Shown in pieces: positions 43,241 through 50,950 of a stretch of DNA of 64,000 nucleotides. The first letter of the stretch is position 1. Each line of letters opens with the position of its first letter. The DNA lies in NCBI RefSeq assembly GCF_000963865.1, contig NZ_CP011071.1:186001-250000 (forward strand). The letters run 5' to 3'. Made by a program: the position numbers and the translations under genes. Origin of the DNA: Flagellimonas lutaonensis. Lineage in GTDB: Bacteria > Bacteroidota > Bacteroidia > Flavobacteriales > Flavobacteriaceae. The notes beneath the pieces are model-generated. The model was given only the letters and a program-made list of their open reading frames with translations, was not told the origin of the DNA and did not search any database.

Positions 43241-43708
43241 CTACTTTTGATTTGTGATGCTGTCATGTTTTTGGACCCACTCTTGGTAATCCTTGAAAAT
43301 GACAGGATGGTCCTCAAAATATTGTGTCGCTTTAAATAATCCCTCATTCTTTCCCTCCAGATAGGCAGTTTCCTTTTGCTTTTCATATTGAATGTAATGA
43401 TAACCGAAGTAACCGAATACCGTTGCATTCAGAATCATTACTGTGTAAATTAAAGCTACCTCCCATTTCGGTATTAACCTCGATTTGTCAATATTCTTTA
43501 GTGCTTTATCCAAAGCCTGATGCTGCTTTTCCGAAATGCTTTTCAAATTGGATTGGTGTACGTTCAACAGGCGTTCCATTTCCGAGGTGTCCGGCTCGAA
43601 ACCAAATTCGTCGATATTTTTGAGCAGTACTTTGAGTTCAGTAACCCAACTTCCAAAAGACCTGATTTCCTCGGTCAGCAGTTCCGCTATTTCATCCAGT
43701 TTTGCCAT
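43241..43708 (-). CDS. DUF6730-like mobilization-associated membrane protein
   Basis: A 155-residue protein. The N-terminus is helical, likely coiled coil (LDEIAELLTEEIRSFGSWVT, EMERLLNVHQSNLKSISEKQ). One membrane span lies near residues 83-105 (VALIYTVMILNATVFGYFGY), followed by a charged cytoplasmic tail. Proteins of this layout accompany MobB-type relaxases in Bacteroidota elements. It begins 4 nt after the relaxase stop, so it belongs to the mob operon and may dock the relaxosome at the membrane. Confidence 0.7.
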   Translation of the reverse strand: MAKLDEIAELLTEEIRSFGSWVTELKVLLKNIDEFGFEPDTSEMERLLNVHQSNLKSISEKQHQALDKALKNIDKSRLIPKWEVALIYTVMILNATVFGYFGYHYIQYEKQKETAYLEGKNEGLFKATQYFEDHPVIFKDYQEWVQKHDSITNQK

Positions 43709-43712
43709 AACA

Positions 43713-44594
43713 TTACAATCCTATTTCGATTCCTATCCCTTTATCGATTGTTCTTTTGATGGTTTTTGAAATTGCTTTTGTAGCAATTTTAGCAACGAGA
43801 TTGGGAGATAGATTTACTGTGTTGCCCATCAGTTTCATTGCATTTTCGGTTTTTGCTTTCTCCACTACATTTCTGTTGAATCCAATCTGTTCGGCTATCT
43901 TGTTCATGGACATTGAAGGGTGCACCTCACTGCCTTTTAAGTTCTGTCCTGCAAACTCAAACCGAAAGCCCTGCAATTGGTTCTGCTTATTAATGGATGG
44001 GATGACCTTTACTGGGTAGGCTTCCATCGCTTTAATGTATTGGTCAAAGTCCTTTGGCCTCATTTCGCTGATGACCTTTTCGTGAATTCTTTTGAGAATC
44101 ATCCGCATATCCTTCGCCATGTCCAGTTTTTGTTGTTGGACTTCCCGTACTGTAGTCAGGCCCATTTCCTTTGCCACCCGTTCCGCAGCTTGCTGGCTCC
44201 GCTTTCCAATAAAGTTGTCTTTATAAGCCTGACCTTGAAAATTGATTCGGTTTACGTACAAATGGATATGGACGTGCTTTCTGTTTCTGTGGACAAATGC
44301 AATGGCCTGGTTCTCCCGTAATTTCATCTGTTTCAGAAAGCGTTCCGTGATTTCTTGGAGTTCTTTGTTTTTCATTTCCCTGCCATCTTTGATGGTTGGA
44401 CTCAATACAAAACTCAGGGTGTTCTTTTTACATTGATGGTTCTGCTGTTGGATGGTCCTGAACTCTTGTGTAATCTCCTTTGGGGTATCTCCGGCGAGAT
44501 ATTGGCTATGGATAATCTCGGGTTTCTTTTCTTCCCGAAGTCCGTAGGCCATGGATGCCGATGTGTGCGATATGGATTTTCCCATTCCGATCAT
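43713..44594 (-). CDS. mobB: Relaxase / mobilization nuclease
   Basis: A 293-residue relaxase. The N-terminus MGKSISHTSASMAYGL is typical of Bacteroidota MobB proteins. The metal-binding triad H107-x-H109-x-H111 followed by Asn115 (HVHIHLYVNRIN) is the catalytic site that coordinates the divalent cation during nicking. The candidate nucleophilic Tyr is Tyr17. It nicks oriT and pilots the strand. It overlaps mobC by four bases (ATGA). The gene is intact, so the element could be mobilized by a helper. Confidence 0.92.
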   Translation of the reverse strand: MIGMGKSISHTSASMAYGLREEKKPEIIHSQYLAGDTPKEITQEFRTIQQQNHQCKKNTLSFVLSPTIKDGREMKNKELQEITERFLKQMKLRENQAIAFVHRNRKHVHIHLYVNRINFQGQAYKDNFIGKRSQQAAERVAKEMGLTTVREVQQQKLDMAKDMRMILKRIHEKVISEMRPKDFDQYIKAMEAYPVKVIPSINKQNQLQGFRFEFAGQNLKGSEVHPSMSMNKIAEQIGFNRNVVEKAKTENAMKLMGNTVNLSPNLVAKIATKAISKTIKRTIDKGIGIEIGL

Positions 44595-44887
44595 GCCTTA
44601 AATCTTAAAAGGTGTTCCCTGATTTCTTTTGCCAGTTGGGTGACTTCATCTGCCAATTTTGGATTTCGCTTTCGAAACATGTTCCCGATGCGCTTGAAAT
44701 TGTTCTGATACTGAACCAATAATTTATAAGCCTCAATTTGGTCTTCAGATAAACGCTCAATAATCCTATCATCAAATGCGGCACGGCGACAATACTCACT
44801 GATGGAGAGACCTGACTTTTTGGCCTTCACTTTCAGCAGTTTCTTCTCATAGACTGAGCACCTGAATTGGACGAATTCCCTTTTCAT
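44591..44887 (-). CDS. mobC: MobC relaxosome accessory protein
   Basis: A 98-residue protein from ATG 44887 (MKREFVQFRCSVYEKKLLKV); a longer in-frame start adds a Cys-rich, unlikely leader. The ribbon-helix-helix segment (VQFRCSVYEKKLLKVKAKKS, LSISEYCRRAAFD) and the later helix (LLVQYQNNFKRIGNMFRKRN) are typical of MobC, which binds oriT and helps the relaxase. It overlaps the relaxase start by four bases. Confidence 0.9.
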   Translation of the reverse strand: MKREFVQFRCSVYEKKLLKVKAKKSGLSISEYCRRAAFDDRIIERLSEDQIEAYKLLVQYQNNFKRIGNMFRKRNPKLADEVTQLAKEIREHLLRFKA

Positions 44888-45082
44888 AGGTTTTTTCCTC
44901 TTTTGCGACCTTCGGGAGCAAAAGCAAGATTTGTCATGACAATGACACATCTTGAATTCTCACTCAGACGCATATACCAAGCCGCAACCATATCACCTCT
45001 CATCTCCCTATCCATAAACCCAAAAACATCTGAAAAACATTCTTTACCAAATACAAAGTCATAAGGATAAAGTAATTGGCAT

Positions 45083-45373
45083 TCATTTTTTATCCTTTGA
45101 AATTCTTCGTTCGAATTCAGCTTCTAAATATTCATCGGAGAGGTTGGGCTTACCCATTAACCAAGCGTCTATAATATCCTTATCGAAAAATTTCTGGCGA
45201 ATGTACTTGTTACCACCCATGGGTATCAATCGTAATTGTGTCAGTTTGTAAATCTTACTTTTCGATAGTCCCGTATAACGGGCAAGGTCATTGACATTCA
45301 TAATCCGCTTTTGGTGGGATAGCAACTGCTTAATGTCTTTCAAAAGCTCCACCACATTTTCATCTGCTTCCAT
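45083..45373 (-). CDS. Excisionase-like helix-turn-helix protein
   Basis: A 96-residue protein of the HTH_17/MerR-like excisionase group: MNVNDLARYTGLSKSKIYKL then RLIPMGGNKYIRQKFFDKDI, DAWLMGK. Proteins of this type act as recombination directionality factors or regulate mob and excision genes in Bacteroidota elements. It precedes mobC in the same direction. Confidence 0.88.
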   Translation of the reverse strand: MEADENVVELLKDIKQLLSHQKRIMNVNDLARYTGLSKSKIYKLTQLRLIPMGGNKYIRQKFFDKDIIDAWLMGKPNLSDEYLEAEFERRISKDKK

Positions 45374-45494
45374 AATCTCATTTTCTAATAATTACCTTGT
45401 ACAAAGGGCAATTGTGTTACAAATCTTCGAGCCAAAGAAAGCAGATGATATGTGATGGAAAGGGAAAAAAGGGAAGATGTCCCCCAAAGAAAAT

Positions 45495-46166
45495 TCAATA
45501 GTCCCCCAAAAAATCGAAGAAAGAGTCGATTAGGCCTTCGAATTCGTCGCCCGGAGGAAACTCACTATACTTTTTGGAAAGGGTCTTTGCGTAGATAAGG
45601 TTGCCCTTGTGATAGACCTTTTCCGAACGTTCAAAGGTTTTCAAATGCAGTCCATTTTTAAACCGTTTGAACTTTTCGAGGATGTATTTCAATTGAGGCT
45701 GTGTGCAGATAAAATGAAGCTCGGAATCATGTTCTTCAAAATCAAGAACAAAAAAGTAGTGGAAGTCGGCGAAACTGGTCAGGTTTTCATCCAATAGTTC
45801 ATAACGGACAAGGGAATTGTAAATCCTTCTTAGGACTCTTTCGTTAAAGTCCATATTGATGCCGACAAGTTTTAGTTTGGGGGTGCTATGCTTTCGATTC
45901 AACTGTTCTTTATAAGATTCCCTAACGAGTATCCCCATTATGATTAAAACAAACAGTGCGATTGGAAGTAATGCGACCCAAAGAAGCTCATAATCATCAT
46001 ACAGCTCCAAGGCCCAGAAGACAAAAAAGGCACCAAAAACCAAAAACCATACGTACAGGCCATTGTTGCCTCGTTTTAGATAACTGTCCGTATCATTCTC
46101 GATTCTATCCTTCCGCAACTTGATGTTGACCAACCAACTGGCTATGGTGTCGATTAACTTCATCAA
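45495..46166 (-). CDS. Two-span membrane protein of unknown function
   Basis: A 223-residue protein. Two adjacent membrane spans at about residues 37-54 and 60-80 are followed by a soluble domain (VGINMDFNERVLRRIYNSLV, FHYFFVLDFEEHDSELHFIC, PGDEFEGLIDSFFDFLGDY). No family is recognised. The soluble part is rich in aromatic and acidic residues. It sits between the mob genes and the SIR2 operon on the element, separated from the latter by a structured non-coding region. Confidence 0.7.
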   Translation of the reverse strand: MMKLIDTIASWLVNIKLRKDRIENDTDSYLKRGNNGLYVWFLVFGAFFVFWALELYDDYELLWVALLPIALFVLIIMGILVRESYKEQLNRKHSTPKLKLVGINMDFNERVLRRIYNSLVRYELLDENLTSFADFHYFFVLDFEEHDSELHFICTQPQLKYILEKFKRFKNGLHLKTFERSEKVYHKGNLIYAKTLSKKYSEFPPGDEFEGLIDSFFDFLGDY

Positions 46167-46614
46167 TTCAAAGGGTATTTATTTAAAGATAACCAAAAGG
46201 AGGAGGGTTGTAGCCAAAATCTCGATGTAACCTATTATACGCTAGGTGGAAACGCAAAATTTTTGTGGCTGGGGAGAAGAAAGGTCAAGCGGTTTTTCAC
46301 CGCTTGTGCTTTCGCGCCGCTCCGAGGGTGTCGGAAAACCAGAAAGGTTTTCTGACTTCCGCAGGGGCATGGGAAAAAATTGAAATTAGCAAAGTTTAGA
46401 AAATCCAAGGCTCTTAAAAGAAGTCTTACAAAGTTCCAAAATAAATTACTAATATATAATTGTAAAAGGGTTTGTACTTCGGAGGTTCACCAAGAAGTTT
46501 TCTATCTTTTTATTGATTTTCACTAAGGCAATATGAAAATTATTTCCTGTATTCCGGTAATAAAAATTAGTATAGTTAAGATAAAAATGGAATCTAGAAA
46601 ATTATAACGGGAAT
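46167..46614. other. Structured non-coding region of the element
   Basis: About 450 nt without a gene. Two good hairpins stand close together: CAAGCGGT-TTTTC-ACCGCTTG at 46286-46306, and an 11-bp stem GTCGGAAAACC with GGTTTTCTGAC at 46330-46356 (one G-U pair). The GC-rich block 46264-46372 contrasts with AT-rich flanks. It could be the origin of transfer or a small RNA; the remainder to 46614 is AT-rich with no feature seen. Confidence 0.55.
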
Positions 46615-46851
46615 CTATTCTTCGACTTTTCTATAAGAAAATTCCTTTGTTTCTGGGTCAAATGAAGATTCTCCTATTCTAATGCTATTGGACGGATTGA
46701 GCACAGAGCCGTTTGTTGGGTCAAGAGCATTCATAGTATCTCTGTTAGCCACTTGTCCAAAAATCTGTTTTTCATAGGCTGATTCCGGTTTGTCTGGCAA
46801 CGCATCAAACAGCAACCTATCTACCTTCCTATTTAGTTCGAATAAATCCAT
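46615..46851 (-). CDS. Small fourth gene of the SIR2 operon
   Basis: A 78-residue protein from ATG 46851 (MDLFELNRKVDRLLFDALPD); an upstream in-frame TTG adds eight residues. No family is recognised. It has a short amphipathic N-terminal helix and a polar remainder (NRDTMNALDPTNGSVLNPSN, FDPETKEFSYRKVEE). It lies 35 nt after the SIR2 stop in the same direction and is the last gene of the operon, so it might be an inhibitor or accessory; that is speculation. Confidence 0.6.
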   Translation of the reverse strand: MDLFELNRKVDRLLFDALPDKPESAYEKQIFGQVANRDTMNALDPTNGSVLNPSNSIRIGESSFDPETKEFSYRKVEE

Positions 46852-46886
46852 AATTTCCCCCGAAAAGGAGTGCAAATTTACAATTA

Positions 46887-47789
46887 TTAATTCATATTAT
46901 CCAAAGCTATTTTCATGGCCTTTGTACTTATATCCATCAAGAATTTTGGGACTTCATCTTTATCTAGAATAAGAGGGGCTATTCTCAAATCCCTCAACTC
47001 TTCCTTTATCGCGACATCTACATCCCTGATGAATATCCAAACACCTAAATCCCTATCAACTTTATTTTTTATCTTTCTTAACAATGGGGCTATCAATCTA
47101 TCTCCAGAAGTGGCCTCTGACATTCCAATAAACAAAAAATTATTCTTTGATAAATAATGTTTGACCAAAACTGACCATTGACTATCGTCCTCCCCTAACC
47201 TCTGGTCGGCTTGAGATTTACTCAGAATTATTTCCTTGCTAGGTCTATCATCCATAATTGGATGAGGTACATATCCGTGCGGGTGAAATATTTCAACATC
47301 ATGGCCTGCAGAAAAGTAAGGCAGTTCAGAAACGCTGTTTACAATTAGTCCGAAGGAACTCAAATACCATTCCAGTAGAGAATCATAGTTTAGTGTAAAA
47401 ACTGTTTTAACCCTGCCTCTTCTTCCTCCTATTATCAGCCCTGCTATAGAATTAAGAGCCTTATGTTGAAAAATATCATATTTCTGACTTTCCAGATTAA
47501 GTCCATTATATAAGTACTTAGATATCAACTCGATAAGTTTCTTTTCGTCTCCTTTAAGCTCGCGGACGATTTTATCTGCTGCAATTTGAAATTCATCTGC
47601 ACTTGGACGTTCTTTTTCCAATAAAGGCAAACCGATTGCTTCGTCTTTATTTAAGTTGTTCAAAAGTGATTTCCAATCATCCACTTCGAATGATTTAGAA
47701 ATTCCGGCTCCCACAAAAAGACTGAGGGAATCTTGATATAGGCTTTTTGCCAAAAAATTTACCGCATTATCCCTGAACTCAATTTCCAT
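46887..47789 (-). CDS. SIR2-family protein (SIR2_2), probable NAD-consuming defence effector
   Basis: A 300-residue protein with the SIR2-like nucleotide fold: FVGAGIS at 25-31 (NAD-binding GAG), TLNYDSLLEW with Asn134 and Asp136, HPHGYV at 169-174 giving the catalytic-type histidine, and FIGMSEATSGDRLIAPLLRK late. In many bacterial defence systems this domain degrades NAD to stop phage growth. It lacks the long sensor C-terminus of Dsr proteins, so recognition is likely supplied by its neighbours. It begins 3 nt after the 277-residue gene's stop. Confidence 0.88.
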   Translation of the reverse strand: MEIEFRDNAVNFLAKSLYQDSLSLFVGAGISKSFEVDDWKSLLNNLNKDEAIGLPLLEKERPSADEFQIAADKIVRELKGDEKKLIELISKYLYNGLNLESQKYDIFQHKALNSIAGLIIGGRRGRVKTVFTLNYDSLLEWYLSSFGLIVNSVSELPYFSAGHDVEIFHPHGYVPHPIMDDRPSKEIILSKSQADQRLGEDDSQWSVLVKHYLSKNNFLFIGMSEATSGDRLIAPLLRKIKNKVDRDLGVWIFIRDVDVAIKEELRDLRIAPLILDKDEVPKFLMDISTKAMKIALDNMN

Positions 47790-47792
47790 TTA

Positions 47793-48626
47793 TTAGATTT
47801 CAGCGTTTTCTCTATCCAGTGGGGAAATTGAGGTATTATCGAAATAATCTGAGTCATTCAAAAATGAAATAAAGTAAATTAGAGAAATTAGATTCAGGCA
47901 TCCCTTTTGTAAATACAACTTGTAATTGCCATATCTGTCCGCGTTTAGACTCAAATTAATTCTAGACAGACCATCATCCCTTCCGACTACACATTTGAAC
48001 CTGGAAGTGCTTGGAATCCATATATTCTTTTCATCATTATTTTTATTCGATAGTAAATCGAACACCAATTCGCCGATGTCAGTTGACAGAGGCTTGTTTC
48101 CCTTGATAATCACATTAGATATATCACCCCTACTCCGTTTAGAAATTCCAACTCCTGTTGTTTTTACAGTAATATTTTTTGAGACTAACTCATTCCCAAT
48201 AACAGTATTTATCAAATTAAAAATTCTAATTATCAGGTACTTAGGTTGAATTTTAAGCTGGTTCAATACATCCTTTATAAATTGGCTTAAAAGTTCAGAA
48301 AAAGGTGTTAGTAAACAAACAATTCCATCCGCCTTAAAGTGCAATATTAAACTATCGTATGCAAAGTTTTTGACCTTGTTTCCTAGATACGCTTTGGCCT
48401 TACTTTTATCCACATTAAAATGTTCTTGTAACCCCCTATGGTAAGGCCGATCGGTATTATAGACTAGATGAATTACCTTTGCAGACATGATTTCCTCCGA
48501 TTTAATCTGTGTCCAATCCTTAAAACTTTTTGCAAGTTCTTCAATAGCAATGAAACCTTCTGTCCTAAGAATTATCATGTTATAATATCTCTGATCCCCA
48601 GTAATATCAATCTTTGGTTTATACAT
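47793..48626 (-). CDS. Unrecognised second protein of the SIR2 operon
   Basis: A 277-residue soluble protein without a family I recognise. Features are an N-terminal alpha/beta segment (YNMIILRTEGFIAIEELAKS), a middle AKVIHLVYNTDRPYHRGLQE, a helix-rich stretch (FSELLSQFIKDVLNQLKIQP), and a C-terminal region with KRSRGDISNVIIKGNKPLST and FKCVVGRDDGLSRINLSLNA. No signal peptide or membrane span is present. It lies between the HExxH protein (2 nt upstream) and SIR2 (3 nt downstream), so it must be co-expressed and may link sensing to effector. Confidence 0.75.
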   Translation of the reverse strand: MYKPKIDITGDQRYYNMIILRTEGFIAIEELAKSFKDWTQIKSEEIMSAKVIHLVYNTDRPYHRGLQEHFNVDKSKAKAYLGNKVKNFAYDSLILHFKADGIVCLLTPFSELLSQFIKDVLNQLKIQPKYLIIRIFNLINTVIGNELVSKNITVKTTGVGISKRSRGDISNVIIKGNKPLSTDIGELVFDLLSNKNNDEKNIWIPSTSRFKCVVGRDDGLSRINLSLNADRYGNYKLYLQKGCLNLISLIYFISFLNDSDYFDNTSISPLDRENAEI

Positions 48627-48628
48627 GG

Positions 48629-50746
48629 CTATTGAATTATTGACAACATTATTTTACAGGTTTCTCGAGAGTAATCAATTTCATTCTTCTCGAGTGTTTT
48701 TCGTATCCTATCTAAGAGGAAGGCAACAGGGCTATTTATTCTTTCATCTTCAAAACTATCTGGAAGGTCATATTTAAAATCCATTTCTTCAGATTCTGCT
48801 TCGTCTAGCACGGTTACAAAATCATCATTGTAGATTTTAGAGGATAAAACTTCTGAAATGAAAACATCATCGATCATGTCGACCAGCATTAGATAAGAAT
48901 AAAAACCGCCATAGTATGCTTTCGTTAAGTACTCTAAATCATTGAGCAAAAGAATTATTCTAGCAATAAGGGGCTTTTTAATTTTTGAATGCAAGTCTAC
49001 CAAGGAACTTTTCAGCATGCTTACACTTTCTTTGAACCTTTCATACGGTCTTATCGCAACGACCTTGGTGCTAATTACAATCAAACATCTAAGAATATAC
49101 TGTCTAAGGTCTGCATCAATATGGGGCAAGGAACTCCATGAGTGCCAAATTGACTTGATATAGAAATCAATCTGACCTCTATAAATGTAATTTAAATCAA
49201 ATAGGTGAACAAATATTTCATTGATATTCCGGAAGTTATGAGTTAGCAATTTAAACATCGCATTGTAATCCTTTGGAATGTCATAGGGTTGCAGTTCATT
49301 ACCCGCTACTAAAACATGTTTCTCAACACTAAGCGAACCATATTTGTCAGCAAGACAGCAATGCGTAAGAACTATGTAACGAACAGAATCAAGTAGACTT
49401 TTTTCCTCACTAAATCCATTCTTACTTATATCCCTAAAGGTCATATAAAAATTCATTTTATCTTCTTCGCTCTGCTCCGACAAATCACCAGCTAAAATCA
49501 AATTAAGTAATTGTCGAACTTGACTGTGCATCAATTCATGAGTTAAGGTCATAATACTCCACTCAGGATCTGCCCCATTGGTAATTGATTGTATTGCAGC
49601 AGAAATAGCATATTCACTCTCTCTAAAACCAAGTCTTGCACTAAAATAAGGTAGTTTAAAAAGATTATTTTCCTTTTTCGATCTTACAAATTCATCGATA
49701 TTAGAATATTTCCATCTTTTAGTGTCGTATTTGTGGGGGCTTTCAATATCCACCAAAAACGACCCTGTTTTCTTAAAATCGACTGTTATCTTTTCCTCAA
49801 AATTATATTCGTGAAAAATTGATTCAATAAAGTCCGTAATCCTGTATAATGCCAGAATACCAGAGCCAATACCACATAATGAATGCCTTCTAATTAGTGA
49901 TCTCCGCGAGAGCACTGGTATTGTGCCGGAAAACGTTTGCGTTGAAACATATGATATAATTGAAATCAATTGTATCGCCCTATCTACATATTGATTTTTA
50001 TGATAATTATCTTCAATGCTCTTGTTAATGCTTTTCTTTAATCTAATAAGCTCTTCTTCGGATAAATCCTCAACAATTTGGATATTTTTGAGGTCTTCGA
50101 ATTGTATATCAATAGAATCCTGATACTTTTTAATCTTTTTTATCAGAGAGTTAATCTCTTTATTGATTTTTTTAATTTCGAATAACCCATCGATAGGCAC
50201 ACTAGCCACCTTAGTTGCAAATAAGCTTAAGGACAAATGAAGTTCTTCAAATATGTTCTTAATTGAAATCGGCAACTGGTCATAGTCTTCAAATACAATT
50301 TTTATATCACCAATGCTTTTTGGTGCCTTTATATTTTCACATCTAACCTTTCCTGGACTTAATTCCCACTCTTCAAAACTCACACACTCATCATCAATTT
50401 TTGAGAGTAACTCATCTAAGATAGCGGTAGTTCTTCCGAATAGGATTATAGAACTTATACCATATCCAAAAAAAACCTTCACATCTAAGGATTTGTAAAA
50501 TACTTTTAATTGGGACAAAACCCTCATTGGATTTATGAAAAAACAAAATCTTATATATCGATATTCTAACAAATCCGGTATTTCCTTTTCACTTTCTATA
50601 AGTGGAAAAATTTGAGATATTCGATTATAATTATTCTTCGCTAACTGCTCCTGTTTTAGCTCTTCGAATACTTCCACATTTGCATTCAAAGATGTATCTC
50701 CCCAGTAGGAGGAAATTTCATCTTTCCTAGAAATTACAAGCCACAT
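48629..50746 (-). CDS. Large protein with HExxH metalloprotease-like motif, first gene of the SIR2 operon
   Basis: A 705-residue soluble protein of no recognised family. A zinc-binding HExxH motif, His403-Glu404-Leu-Met-His407, lies in IMTLTHELMHSQVRQLL, preceded by a hydrophobic strand as in gluzincin-type peptidases. The third ligand is not obvious. Residues 190-250 are charged and probably coiled coil. The rest is mostly helical, with aromatic-rich stretches (YSYLMLVDMIDDVFISEVLS). It may be a sensor whose protease activity processes a phage protein or the downstream partners; that is inference. It is followed after 2 nt by the 277-residue gene. Confidence 0.75.
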   Translation of the reverse strand: MWLVISRKDEISSYWGDTSLNANVEVFEELKQEQLAKNNYNRISQIFPLIESEKEIPDLLEYRYIRFCFFINPMRVLSQLKVFYKSLDVKVFFGYGISSIILFGRTTAILDELLSKIDDECVSFEEWELSPGKVRCENIKAPKSIGDIKIVFEDYDQLPISIKNIFEELHLSLSLFATKVASVPIDGLFEIKKINKEINSLIKKIKKYQDSIDIQFEDLKNIQIVEDLSEEELIRLKKSINKSIEDNYHKNQYVDRAIQLISIISYVSTQTFSGTIPVLSRRSLIRRHSLCGIGSGILALYRITDFIESIFHEYNFEEKITVDFKKTGSFLVDIESPHKYDTKRWKYSNIDEFVRSKKENNLFKLPYFSARLGFRESEYAISAAIQSITNGADPEWSIMTLTHELMHSQVRQLLNLILAGDLSEQSEEDKMNFYMTFRDISKNGFSEEKSLLDSVRYIVLTHCCLADKYGSLSVEKHVLVAGNELQPYDIPKDYNAMFKLLTHNFRNINEIFVHLFDLNYIYRGQIDFYIKSIWHSWSSLPHIDADLRQYILRCLIVISTKVVAIRPYERFKESVSMLKSSLVDLHSKIKKPLIARIILLLNDLEYLTKAYYGGFYSYLMLVDMIDDVFISEVLSSKIYNDDFVTVLDEAESEEMDFKYDLPDSFEDERINSPVAFLLDRIRKTLEKNEIDYSRETCKIMLSIIQ

Positions 50747-50782
50747 TTAAAATGAAAGATTTTATCTAAAGTGAATTAATAT

Positions 50783-50812
50783 TCTTTACAATGTAAGAAT
50801 GTACTGTAAAGA
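50783..50812. promoter_or_regulatory. Inverted repeat upstream of the SIR2 operon
   Basis: TCTTTACA - 14 nt - TGTAAAGA, a perfect 8-bp inverted repeat 37-66 nt upstream of the HExxH gene start. The minus strand also reads TATCTTTA at its outer edge, close to a TAnnTTTG box. It is probably an operator overlapping the operon promoter. Confidence 0.4.
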
Positions 50813-50950
50813 TATTCATAATATCTATCATGACCTCCTCACGTATTTAGGGAAGATTATATGTTGTTTCAAAAAAATCTTTTGAAGCCATTTTGGGACT
50901 ATTTTATTAAAATGATAAGTATTTTAGAACGAGTAGCTTACGAAATCGCT

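Noticed and set aside
44867-45064. Plus-strand 65-residue ORF between mobC and the HTH gene
   Set aside because: Composition is like a shadow frame, no hydrophobic or domain pattern, and it overlaps the start of mobC on the other strand.
46264-46372. Retron or toxin-antitoxin RNA
   Set aside because: No reverse transcriptase is nearby, and no repeat pattern of a type III antitoxin RNA is seen.
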